Positions 27,546-37,140 of a stretch of DNA of 64,000 nt are shown here, piece by piece; positions within the stretch are counted from its first letter, which is position 1, and each line of letters begins with the position of its first letter. The position numbers were made by a program, and so were the translations under genes. The notes below the pieces were generated by a model, which was not told where the DNA came from, searched no databases, and saw nothing but the letters and a program-made list of their open reading frames with translations. Origin of the DNA: Tetragonia tetragonoides (Eukaryota > Streptophyta > Magnoliopsida > Caryophyllales > Aizoaceae). The stretch lies in the NCBI GenBank assembly GCA_038025085.1, contig CM076152.1, forward strand, positions 21,536,001-21,600,000, given 5' to 3'.

Positions 27546-28318
27546 AGTGAGTGTTTACAAGTACAAACAAGCTTCAACTCATGCTTTTGAATGCATATAC
27601 GCGTTTTGAATGCATTTACGCGTTTGAACAGCTCTTACGACTAGGGTGAAAGAGATTGAGTTCTTTTGTGTTGTATATTAAGAGAAAGCACCCAGATACT
27701 TTGTTTGCATTCATTTGAGTGAGAAACTACACCAAGGATGTTTACAAGGACAAAGAAGCTTCAACTCAAGCTTTTGAATGCATTTACGCGTTTTAAATGC
27801 ATTTACACGTTTTGACGGCTCTTACGAGTAGGGTGAAAGAGATTGAGATCTTTTGTGTTGAAAATTAAGAGAAAGCACCCAAATACTTCATGTGCATTCA
27901 TTTAAGTGAGAAACTACACCAAGGATGTTTAAAAGTACAAACAAGCTTCAACTCAAGCTTTTGAATGTATTTACGCGTTTTGAATGCATTTACGCGTTTT
28001 AACAGCTCTTACGACTGGGGTGAAAGAGATTGAGTTCTTTTATGTTGTATATTAAGAGAAATCACCAAGATGTCTTGTTTGCAATCATTTCAGTGAGAAA
28101 CTACACCAAGGATGTTTACAAGTACAAACAAGCTTCAACTCAAGCTTTTGAATGCATTTACGCGTTTAGAATGCATTTACGGGTTTAGAATGCATTTAAG
28201 CGTTTTAACAGCTCTTACGACTAGCGTGAAAAAGATTGAGTTCTATTATGCTGTATATTAAGAGAAAGCACCCAGATACTTTGTTTGCATTCATTTGAGT
28301 GAGAAACTATACAAAGGA

Positions 28319-28736
28319 TGTTTTGATGCGGGAGCAAGTGTGCAAAGTAAACAGAACAACCAAGGAACTAGCAAGAGAACATCTATTCTTGTTTACATCG
28401 AGTTCCTTTGGTGGTTATGCATTAAATTGACTCCTATAAAGATAATTATATGGAGTTTCCACACAAGGTCGGGATTAAAGCTCTTATTATATGATCACAT
28501 TCGTTATCAGGATTCCCGTTATTTTGACAGCTTCTACACTGGTTCCTATTTCGATCATAACTCACTCATATGACATGGGATCGTAGTGATTCAAAGTTCT
28601 GTAGAAAGCTGGAAACGACATCTAAAAATCCAGTGCTTTGAGTTTTTCCATATTCAGAACGTAACGGAGTTGAAAAGGCAATTGAAGTTACAGAGCAAAA
28701 CTGTTCCAGCGGTTTTAGCCTTGGGCGAGTAATTAG
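28319..28736. other. Unassigned low-copy-looking segment between satellite and LTR-like DNA
   Basis: The satellite stops abruptly and is replaced by sequence with no internal repetition. A 92-codon frame covers 28,295-28,573 but begins in the satellite, so it is unlikely to be a gene. The DNA around 28,600-28,735 may be the end of a retroelement internal region lying before the LTR-like segment, but no protein motif was recognised. Confidence 0.4.
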
Positions 28737-29148
28737 TGTTTGAGTTTGATTTCGTTTGACTATTTCCTTAATTAGTTAGATTATGTTTAGGAAAGTAGTA
28801 TTCTGATTATTAGTAGCATTAGGAGTCCATTAAGTATTAGGAAAGCTGTTAGTTAGTTCGTTTTACAATTGTAATCAGTTTCGTAGTTAGTTTCCTATTT
28901 GGATTAGGATTAGAATTCCGAATAGCTTTAGATTTCTTTGTCTATAAATAGGGGAGAGATTTTCTATTTTAAACTCGTGCTTTGATGATTAATTATTGAA
29001 TACGTGAGTATTTACCCCTCAAACTGAGTGATTCAGGTTGAAACCCTTACGAGTGATTCGTGAGTTGTTCTTGAGTGATTCTTGAACAAGATCCCTTTGT
29101 GTGATACTATCAAAGGTTAATTTCCGTTTTGTTACTTATTTCACATCA
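28737..29148 (+). repeat. LTR-like promoter fragment, possible solo or truncated LTR
   Basis: The segment begins TGTTTGAG and ends TTCACATCA, the TG..CA limits expected of an LTR. A good TATA box (tctataaatagggg, 28,941-28,954) is followed by a T-rich and then a repetitive leader (gtgattc motifs, 29,027-29,080). I see no primer-binding site to the right and no matching target duplication, so the limits are uncertain. It lies directly against the stop of the antisense pseudogene. Confidence 0.45.
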
Positions 29149-30267
29149 AAAACACACCTGCAACACTTTCCAAAAGCCGCATAAGCTCACGCGAGGAAGG
29201 TTCTCCTGCTTGTACCCCTCATCATTCACGCGGCAGGCATATCGCATGCATCTCAAGAGGTTGGCGTAGCCCGGCAACCCCCAGTTGTACTCTCTCACTT
29301 TCTCCCAGTCCAGCAGACTTGGGAGGCAGATGACATGAATGTGTTCCCCCTTGTCACTGAAAATAGTGGTGGAAAGGAAGTAGGCGATGAACATCCTCGA
29401 CTTTTGCTCCACCGAGGTATTCCTTTTATACGTCGAGTCCTTCAGAGCAGTAAAAAGCTCGCTGTAAGAACTGTAGTGGTGACCCCAAGTGTTTCCCCAA
29501 GGACAGAAAAGCTCCACCAACTCCGTCTTATGTTTCCAAATAGAAACATCATACACAATGGGCGTACCCATGCAAGGTACCTCGGTCAACATCGCAAACT
29601 CCAAAAGAGTAATCATAATTTCCCCATTAGGGAAATGGAACGTATTGGTGGTGTCCCAAAAACGCTCCAAAGACAAACAAACAATACATCTTTTGCCTCG
29701 CTCAACCGAGTCTGCCGCATTCAAAATCGCATCTTGCACCTCTTTGGGCAAGGTTTTGTAAAGCTTAATCGAAAAGCCATAGTTTCCATGGGCATTGAAA
29801 TTCCCATTGGGTTCCTATGATCATGTATGCAATCGCTTAGGTTTACATTTCAATCAAATGTTCAATCCTAATAAGCATGTTTCTAAGTTCGTTCAAGCCG
29901 TGCAAGATCACATGCGCTACAAACTTGACAATGGAATACAAATTCTATACAAATTCAATCCAAGGAAACATATAAACTCAAATTCAATGCATAAAACTAT
30001 GAATTCAATGTTTGAGGACTTACCACAAACTTGAAAGTCCAAGAGCTCAAATGATTCGCGGGTCGGAAAAGCAACTCTGATCGATCCCAAACAATGTCGG
30101 GCATCCTATCCGACCGGGTGTATCGATCTTGAGGAAAAGCCACATTAGGCTTCCTTTTTGAAGGCTTCACATGAGGTGGAAATGCCCTTGGTGAAAATGT
30201 TAATTTCCTCGACCTCCTCCCACACCTCAGTCCTCCTACTCCTCTTCTTTCCCAATTTTGGAGCCAT
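29146..30267 (-). pseudogene. Plant mobile domain (PMD/MAIN-like) gene, antisense inside a Tat-type retroelement
   Basis: Read on the minus strand, exon 1 ends ..SSWTFKFV at 30,024 with donor gtaagt. A 209-bp intron ends catag at 29,815, and exon 2 runs 29,814-29,146 starting EPNGNFNAHG. Both sides join in phase 0. Exon 2 holds the PMD-type core: ERFWDTTNTFHFPNGEI, ITLLEFAMLTEVP, and an aromatic-rich C-terminal part with WGLPGY. The likely ATG is at 30,267 (MAPKLGKKRSRR, a basic start), but its frame hits a stop; a one-base shift near 30,176-30,186 is needed to reach the frame of PPHVKPSKRKP. Exon 2 ends at TGA; a possible donor (cag/gtgtgt) just before it suggests missing downstream exons. 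PMD domains occur in plant MAIN/MAIL proteins and as captured genes in transposons. The position, antisense between pol and 3' LTR, matches the extra antisense ORFs known from Tat-lineage Ty3/gypsy elements. Confidence 0.75.
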
Positions 30268-30849
30268 GGAAGAAGGATGAACAAGCTAGCAAAAACAACA
30301 AGCAAAAATGAAGAATTTCGGATTTTCTCTCTCCAAGGGTTTCAAAACCCACTCTCAAATTCACCCCAAATTTGTGAGAAATCACAAATAAAATTCAAAA
30401 TATGCAAAGATTATGCAAAAACAAGCAAATGCAAGCAAAAATGAGCAAATTTGTGCAAGAATTGCAATTTGGGCAACAATGGAGTTAGAGAGAGAGGTTC
30501 AAAATTTTGAGAAAGAAATGACCCAAAAATCGGCTTTCTTCCACTTAAACCCCAACCCGCGCCACTAAACCGGCCCAGGGGCTACGCCGCCAGGCCAGGC
30601 GACTGCTTTCAGTACCTCCGCGATGCTATCTGACCCGCTGAGCAGGCCCAATAAGGCCGCTCAGCCCTCAGCGGCCCAGAGCATGGCCGTTGGACCACTT
30701 TTTTACCCCCGTAGCACGGTTTCCTACCCTAGGGACCCGGTATAATCCAATTTTTGTAGGCACGCACAGGCATATAATCCAGTTTTTGCAGGCACAGCAC
30801 AAGCACATTATCTAATTTTTGCACGCACAATTTTCTAAGACACATGCAT

Positions 30850-31128
30850 TACTAAAGTAGAGCTACACAAGGCTCTTTGACGTTGAGGCTATTAAAATTA
30901 GCGTCACGCTGGCACCCCAAAGCAGAGTTACGCAATGCTCTTTGACATTGAGGCTATTAAAATTAGCGTCACATTGGCACCCGCAAAGCAAAGCTACGTA
31001 ACGCTCTTTGAAGTTGAGGCTATTCAAATTAGCGTCACATTGGCACCAGCAAAGCAGAGCTACGCAACGTTGTTTGACGACGAGGGTATTAAAATTAGCG
31101 TTGCGTTGGCACCCGCAAAGCAGGTAAC
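30850..31128 (+). repeat. 65-66-bp tandem repeat in the retroelement 3' untranslated region
   Basis: Four successive copies of a unit containing ctctttga.gttgaggcta and agcgtcac.ttggcacc. Copies are marked by the ctctttg start at 30,872, 30,937, 31,003 and 31,069 (steps 65, 66, 66). Because 66 is a multiple of three, a frame stays open and reads as a 22-residue repeat (with ISVTLAPAKQSY), but no start context or known domain supports coding. Tandem repeats in this position are a known feature of Tat-type elements and a known source of new plant satellites. Confidence 0.85.
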
Positions 31129-31257
31129 CCTAACCATAGGCGGTCAGGATTTACCTTTTTATCTTTTTCCATAAAGCATTTAAAAAAAAAATATTGCACG
31201 CATTTTAGCAAATACTTTGATCTTCGCTTTTACAAGCTTGGCCAAAGTGGGGGCTTC

Positions 31258-32769
31258 TGTAGACACCCTAATCGGTTCTCATCTCCTGGCACCACAAAGG
31301 CCGATGATGATGGTAATGGAATAACATGGACGTAAGTAGAAAAGGACATTTCTCGGAAATCTAGACCAAATTCCTTGAAACCTTAGTCTTTGGATAGCCC
31401 TTGTTATAAGGATTTCAACGCCTTTGACCTTGCCTCAATCAGGCTCCTAGATCAAGAGATATCGCGTCTTGAAGATTTGGAGACAAAACCGCTCAATCCC
31501 GACCCCCTGTGCCAGCCCAAGGGCAATTTCGTAATTTACTTCGCACAAAAAGTCAAAAAACCCTAGCCACTCGCGCGCCTCTGGGTCGAGCTGCTGATGC
31601 TGTCCGCCCGGAGGCACACGCGTGACAGCGAGGGACCTCAGAGCAACCGCTAGGCCCAGCGGTAGGCCGCTGTGCCTGTTTTTTGGCTGGGCCGAGTTTC
31701 GGCGCCGGGTTTGCAGCCTTAGGCCTCTAATTTCGTCCCCTAACTCTATAAATACCCCCTTTTACCCTCTTTTGAGAGAGGTTGGTGAGTTTATAATTTT
31801 GAGAGCAATTTGAGAGCACAAACACCCCAAATCATAGAGAACTCAGATTTTGAAGACTCAAGCAAGCCATTGCAACCAACCTAGCACCCAAAATTGAAGA
31901 GCAATTTCAATTCTCCTATTCCCGTTTGAATAGAACGTACAGGTTAACCATCCCGATGGCCTAAATCTCTTATTAAACTTATTCTTTATATTGTTTATAA
32001 TCATGTTTTATTTAGCTTTTGATTATGGTTGAGTAATTATGCATGTTTTGATCCTTGCAAATAATTATGCATGTTAGTTTAATTTAAAGTTTGCATCTTT
32101 TTATTAGTTTATGCAAGTTTTCATCTTTTTCATTGTTTCTGCAGGCATATAGCAACCTCCTAGGTTTATTTTAGCATAAAATTAATATTTTTGCATTGTT
32201 CTTCTATTGAAGTTACTAACAAATTTATTGATGTGCATATGCAATGCTTGGCGCGTTTAGCAAAGTATGGTAGGTTGGAGCGTTTTATTATTGCTCCTAT
32301 CTTTTGTTTGTGTTTGATAAATAATATGCATGCAAATTGGATATAAATTGTGCAAAGTGATAACGGTAGGTAATTTGGTTGTCTCTAACCCGCCTAGTTT
32401 AATTTAGGATATTGGACGACCGGATTTGTATGGAACCATAAAGCATAAATAAATATTCGACATGGATAGTCTTTGTAGAGGCCGTTAATTCAGGCGATTT
32501 AGATGGGATTCGTTTGTTTATTTCGTACCTACACCCCCGAACTCAATATTTAGCCGCTTGGGTATGAGTCAAATCCAAATAGGAATTGGGCGCACTTTTT
32601 GATGGTTTTCAATTGTTTTTCTAAAAATTGGTGGCGACTTCATTGCTTGCAAATTATTATTGCCCATTATAATTGAATTTAAATTGCATATGACGTATTA
32701 TTTAAGAACCATAAATTTCAGCATTAAAACGCTCGCAAATTTAGCGCCGGAAAGGCGAGGGTACTTACA
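31258..32769 (+). repeat. 3' LTR of the Tat-like element (1512 bp)
   Basis: Begins TGTAGACACC directly after the polypurine tract and ends GAGGGTACTTACA, giving inverted TGTA..TACA ends. A TATA box (tataaata, 31,747-31,754) lies about 490 bp in. The section gtggcgactt (32,630-32,639) and the end gccggaaaggcgagggtac resemble the 3' ends of Tat-group LTRs. A short ORF at 31,622-31,813 is incidental. Confidence 0.75.
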
Positions 32770-33306
32770 GTACCAAGCTCATTGATCTTAAAAACAGCCA
32801 TCCCGGGTTCCATACTAAACAGTTCTTCTAATCCAAAAATCAGCATAATTTATTTTTTTGTTGAGGGGATTAAAATTTGATTCCCAAGGGATAAGCACAA
32901 GTAATTATGTAACAACATGATAAGGTATTTCCCTCCAGACAGCTAGCCTATCCTGAGAATTTGCAAAACTAAACAACTAGCCAGTACCAAGATCACTGTA
33001 AGAAACCTCATCCTTAACGAAAATCCATTCATTTTGAGTTTTCAACATTAGAGTCTTAAAATCAACACTCTTGCCTAACATTTTACCCAAAAAGGCTTAG
33101 GATTTCCTTAAATTGTACAGCTTTAGAAAGTTATACCCATTTTAGGCTAGGAAACAAAATAATTTCCAGCAGGGTGTCCACATAGGATTTGGAGCAAACA
33201 AGTTTTTTTCCCTTTAATTTTTAATCTTTTTTTTCCGCTGTAGCAAACCAAAGTCCCTACAGAGAACAAAGTCCAACACCACTGAAATTCATTGTCCGGG
33301 ACATCG
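32770..33306. other. Spacer between two retroelements, nothing recognised
   Basis: AT-rich sequence with short homopolymers and no convincing ORF, RNA or terminal repeat. A 71-codon minus frame at 33,147-33,362 overlaps the next LTR and is judged spurious. Confidence 0.6.
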
Positions 33307-33460
33307 TGTAACACCCCCGAAATCGCAACGATTTCGTGGGAGCTATCAACGTTGCTGTGCACGACTCGACACCGTTGAACCGTCCCAAACCCGAGGGATG
33401 CTACTGCAACATTTATCGTTAAGGAGTAAATGCTAAGTAGAAAGAAAAGCTAGGTATCAA
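33307..33460 (-). repeat. Truncated 3' LTR of the chromovirus
   Basis: Aligns without gaps to 38,120-38,273, the equivalent end of the 5' LTR, with about 15 substitutions, most of them transitions. It stops at a shared atcaa (33,456-33,460), where the reverse-transcriptase sequence begins. This marks the breakpoint of the internal deletion. Confidence 0.9.
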
Positions 33461-34304
33461 TGCACAGTCTCATACTACCATCCTTCTTTCGTACAAACAA
33501 AACAGGAGCACGCAAAGGCGATACACTCGGACGTATGTATCCTTTTTCCAACAAATCCTCTAGTTGTGTTTACAGTTCCTTCATCTCAGCAGGTACCATA
33601 CAATACGATGCTTTCGAAATTTGTGCAGAACCTGGAGCTATGTTGATCGTAAAGTCGATAATGCGTTGCGGAGGCATTTCGGGAATCTCTTCAGTAAATA
33701 CATCAGCGTACTCAGAAACTACAGGAATAGGCTGCGGAGCTCCCGTCTCGCGACTCGTGTCCACCACATGACAAAGGTAAATCGCTTCACCTTTAGTCAC
33801 GCACTCCTTGACCTTCATAGTCGACATCACCTTTAGCTTAGGTTTGACCACAACTCCTCGGTAAGTGATCTTCTTACTTTTAGGTCCTTGCAAAGAAACG
33901 CGTTGTTTGAAACACTCTATTTTAGCCCTATACAAGTACAACCAATCCATTCCCAAAATAACGTCAAAATCACTCAATTCGAACTGAATCAAGTCTGCAG
34001 GCAACTCGGAACCAGCGATCCTAATCGAACAATTCTCGTACAATGAATTACAACTAACATTCGACCCATTAGGCATCGTAACGTTCGCCCTATACACTAA
34101 ACTAGGTTCCAGGCCTATCTTAGATGCAAAGCTTTTAGAAAAAAAAAAAGAATGTGAGGCACCACTCTCAAACAAAACAAAAGCGGGAAAAGAATTAACA
34201 AGAAAAGTACCAGCGATCACGTTCGGGTTTGCTTCTGCCGCATTGCGATTCATCACAAAAATTCTGCCATTAACCCCTCCATTGTTATTGTTGTTGTTCA
34301 GCAC
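33456..34304 (-). pseudogene. Retropepsin and start of reverse transcriptase (pol fragment)
   Basis: A 244-codon minus frame (34,304-33,570) encodes the aspartic protease and the entry to RT. The protease is shown by FVLFESGASHSF and by DVILGMDWL; it would cut the Gag-Pol polyprotein. The catalytic Asp of the usual D-S-G triad is Glu here (codon at 34,167-34,169), which should abolish activity. RT begins around PVVSEYADVFTEEIPEMPP. A TAA at 33,570-33,572 interrupts it, after which the same frame continues through GYIRPSVSP and LFVRKKDGS to LCID, and is then cut off at the junction with the LTR. The RT catalytic YxDD block, RNase H and integrase are all missing. Minus-strand codon use and the flanking gag show it is one element. 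Confidence 0.9.
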
Positions 34305-34353
34305 GGGATTAGCAGTTGCAAGAGCTTGTGTCTGTTGTTCACAGCGGGAGCAG

Positions 34354-34417
<64 letters not shown>

Positions 34418-35456
34418 GGTGGTGTACCCCTCGTTTCCACAGAAGGTACCACCATTACCACGATAGCCATTGTTATTCCCACCACGATTGTAGTTGTTAT
34501 CGTGGTTCTGCCCACTACCATTCCTACCTTGGCTCCAATATTCAGAAGCTTTGTGACGAGGCTTGTTGCATTCATAGCACTACAACACGTAACCACGACA
34601 GTGCTTACCAGCATGCGTCTTGTTACAGCGAGTACAAGGCAAATTCCTTCTAGCCATTATCATAGCTCGATGAGTATTCGAGTCACGATCCTATTCGCAT
34701 TGTGGTTCTAACCACCTTGGTAGTTGTTGTTGTTGTCCTTAGGTCTTGGCCTCTTGTCACCATTGTTCGTGTGCGATGGATTGCCTTCGTCGCGCTTGTT
34801 GTTACCCAGATGTGTATCACGACGTCCTAAAATCTTCTCCTGATTCAGGGCCTTGTCATAAGATTCCTGAAAAGTGACGGATTGTCCAGCGACAAAACTT
34901 TGAAGGTCCCATTTCAGTCTATCCTCGAACCTTTCGATTCGTTCAGCTTCAGTTGTCGGCAGATTGGGAGAAAAATTAGCAAGCCGTCAAACTTGGCGGT
35001 ATACTCAGCCATAGACAGCTTGTCTTGGCTTAACCCTTCAAACTCAAGCTGCATAAGGCGTCGTAGAAAACTAGGATAAAATCTACCACGAATGGATTCC
35101 TTAAAACGATCCCAATTATAGTTCGGCACTGCAAGCAAGTCAGTTCGCACATCATTCCACCATTTGTTGGCCTCGCCCTTCAGGTTATACGTCGCAGAAC
35201 TAATCTTCATGTTGTTAGGCCGACTCATAGCCAGGAACAACTTTTCAAACTAAATGATTCAATTCTCCAGTTTAGTCGGATCAGCACCAGCTTCGAACGT
35301 AGGAGGTTTAATAACGTCAAAGTCTCGGAAACTGCGCGTTTTCGAGGCTTGTGTGGTCTCCATTTCCTCTTGGCGTTCCAATTGTCGCGCCATGATCTCG
35401 ACCACTTCAGTCTGACCATGTTCGAGTCGTGCAATTCTATCAGCGTTGATTGTCAT
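34305..35456 (-). pseudogene. Gag pseudogene of the chromovirus
   Basis: The likely start is the ATG at 35,456 (MTINADRIARLEHGQ). The capsid core reads FDVIKPPTFEAGADPTKLEN, then a TGA and a TAG at 35,248-35,262 (probably decayed Trp and Gln codons), then FEKLFLAMSRP, ATYNLKGEANKWW and AEYTAKF. A frameshift follows near 34,970, after which AERIERFEDRLKWDL continues. Two CCHC-like zinc-knuckle relics lie at 34,555-34,650 (CTRCNKTHAGKHC and CYECNKPRHK); a stop separates them and the second has lost its final Cys. A glutamine-rich stretch encoded by a trinucleotide run lies between the knuckles and protease. Several stops look like C-to-T changes, as expected after cytosine methylation. Confidence 0.85.
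34350..34424. repeat. Trinucleotide microsatellite (GTT)n(GGT)n
   Basis: About 18 GTT units followed by about 7 GGT units in the gag-protease linker. On the element's coding strand it reads mainly as glutamine codons followed by proline codons. Open frames that run through it on both strands are composition artefacts. Confidence 0.95.
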
Positions 35457-36045
35457 TTCGCGATCTAAGAATATAAAAGTAATGGTATGAACACCATTCA
35501 CACATTTTGCACATCTCGACCCATTAAGGTCTAATTGAGATAAATAGGTTGTAATTGAAGCCTTTCTCTTGACATTTAGCAAATAACATATAAGTTTCGA
35601 GGATCGACCTTACATTGTAGGTCTAAGCAACATACTTGCTTTATTGTTTTCAGTTCTCATGCATAATAGTTCAATAGGCATATTATATACATTAGACACA
35701 TAGGTCTCACATGAGTAGACAAAGATGTTCATAATACACATAATGAGGCTCCATACTATTTTAGTAGGGCAATAGACAATCACACATAATCATATTGATA
35801 TGATGTAGCTCTTGCCTCACAAAAGATATGATAATGCTCGACAAAAATTTTGCCATAAATTCGACATGGATTTCCCATCATGTCACGACGATATGAGATA
35901 GCATTCATGCTTTTAGTCAACCGTGCAAATATATGACAACGACAATGAAATAAACCAATCACAACGACATTCATATAATCAAATGAAATAGTTTTGCAAT
36001 AAGATAGATTGCAAAATAAATAAGAGTCATAAATATTTGTTGCTT
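35457..36045 (-). other. Untranslated leader of the chromovirus
   Basis: AT-rich sequence without convincing ORFs between the gag start and the inner limit of the CACTA element. Together with 38,045-38,104 it would form a leader of roughly 650 bp, a reasonable size once the CACTA insertion is taken out. Confidence 0.55.
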
Positions 36046-36142
36046 AGGCAACTACACACCACACGAATCATGACCACGCAGGGTCATCACAAAAATGAAA
36101 TAATTTTTCTAAACAAACGACTAACCCTAGTCAATAAAATAG

Positions 36143-37140
36143 CTAAACAGCGACTGGGTTTTGCTTCGATCCAGGAGGTGTATCATCATCATCCTTCCTG
36201 CTTGGCTTCACTTTCCTACATGGCATGTAAGGATGCTCGTCACCTCTGAATTTTTGAGGCATGAAGCGCCTTCTAAAGTTATCCACAAGCTTGCGCTTCT
36301 TTGACCAGCAGCTCTCGCAAATGTCCTTCAGAGCAGACACTAAGACGTGGTTAACCTTCCACTCGACCTCAGACAAGCATTGCTCATTGCCAACACCCTG
36401 AAAACTCAGCGTCGTCGGTTGCCTTTGCCATACTTCTCGTCGTTGATGTAGCCACTTTTTAGTACCACATCGTCATATTTCTCCTTGAGACCTCTCCAAG
36501 GATGCATGTTGGGTAAGCCAGCTAGTAAGAGTTCTACCCAAAAACATTGGTGTATCCTCGTACGGTTCTCAAATTCGTATCGCTCGATCACATTGTATGC
36601 GCGATCGATGTAAGCATTGATGTCATCTAGCTCGGCATCAGTGGCAAAGAAAGGCTCCACAGGAGGAGACACATCAGCAGCAGGGGAAGGAGGTGCAGAG
36701 TTGTTGCCGCTTGCATCACCAATATCCTCTACGTCTGGCATGCTAGGTGAATCAGGGACTGCAGCACCATACTCAAATCGCATCTCAAGATCCACAGAGT
36801 TAGGCTCAACGCTTGGCTCGTCAGCAGGAGCATTGTCTGCCTCAGGTTCAGACTCAGTAGGTTCCCCTTCAGAACCAGGATCCCCGTTAGCTTCCAAGTC
36901 ATGGTTAAGATCGATTGGCACGTCATCATCACGATCATCATGCGCGGGTTGGTCTACATCGTGCTCGTGTGCGCCATTGTCGTGCGCCATAGGCACAGCT
37001 GCAGCCTCGTCACGCTCTTCGTACGTTGGCTCGCTATCGGAGATGTTCACGTAGTCCACGTCTTGTTCAAGTGCAATGATCATCGCTCGCAGTTTTCTAC
37101 CTTTAGTCGATTTCATCGCAGTCAAATGAGTAATTGCCAT
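36143..37140 (-). CDS. Unrecognised acidic protein gene carried by the CACTA element
   Basis: A 244-codon minus frame starts at the ATG at 37,140 (MAITHLTAMKSTKGRK), just after a pyrimidine-rich tttgtag, so an intron in the 5' region is likely. It stops at 36,406. The protein has a short basic N-terminus, a long acidic, Asp/Glu/Pro/Ser-rich low-complexity middle (residues about 30-160), and a more ordered C-terminal part with YNVIERYEFENRTRIHQCFW and WRGLKEKYDDVVLKSG. A second frame, 36,400-36,143, continues in a similar style (VEWKVNHVLVSALKDI, basic KKRKLVDNFRRRF) and may be the same protein after a frameshift or a missed splice. I do not recognise a domain. It may be the accessory ORF of the transposon or a captured host fragment; it is transcribed away from the 38,044 terminus. 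Confidence 0.5.

Larger units (their letters stand above)
1..28318. repeat. Satellite DNA array, 168/187-bp monomer
   Basis: An unbroken head-to-tail array that starts before the window. Distances between successive copies of gattgagttc are 168 bp (2121 to 2289) or 187 bp (2289 to 2476). The 19-bp difference is one more copy of gaatgcatttacgcgtttt, which occurs one, two or rarely three times per monomer. By length there are roughly 155-160 monomers. Each monomer carries two HindIII-type AAGCTT hexamers 12 bp apart (aagcttcaactcaagctt), and each 19-mer carries the palindromes ATGCAT and ACGCGT. Two main variants recur: one with tgtatattaagagaaagcac and tttgtttgcattcatttgag, one with tgaaaattaagagaatgcac and tttatttgcattcatttaag. 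The last monomer breaks off within gagaaactatacaaaggatg. Monomer length fits the nucleosome-sized satellites known from plant centromeres and subtelomeres; location on the chromosome cannot be told. No reading frame persists, since 187 is not a multiple of 3. Confidence 0.98.
29149..32769 (+). mobile_element. 3' part of a Tat-lineage-like Ty3/gypsy retrotransposon
   Basis: From left to right: antisense PMD gene, a non-coding G/C-rich stretch (30,540-30,740), a 66-bp tandem repeat, a polypurine tract (aaagtggggg, 31,244-31,253) and a long LTR beginning TGTAGACACC. The order matches the 3' end of Tat-group (Ogre/Retand-like) elements. The gag-pol region and the 5' LTR are absent from the window; the left side was probably removed or replaced at about 29,148. 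The assignment rests on layout and LTR termini, because no pol domain is present. Confidence 0.65.

Noticed and set aside
1..28318. CRISPR-like array
   Set aside because: Repeats are contiguous monomers without unique spacers, and the window is from a plant nucleus.
28737..29148. Complete solo LTR with target duplication
   Set aside because: TG..CA ends and a TATA box are present, but the 5-bp flanks (attag and aaaac) do not match.
30935..31174. 79-codon ORF with a 22-residue repeat
   Set aside because: Open only because the tandem unit is 66 bp. No start context or known domain, and it lies in a retroelement 3' UTR.
34243..34711. Overlapping ORFs with poly-Cys/Trp, poly-Val/Gly or poly-Thr/Pro
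   Set aside because: Products of the GTT/GGT microsatellite in non-gag frames.
36049..36060. caactacacacc as the second CACTA terminus
   Set aside because: Has an extra base relative to CACTACACC, lacks adjoining subterminal repeats, and its flank does not match the 3-bp flank at the other end. Kept only as a provisional limit.
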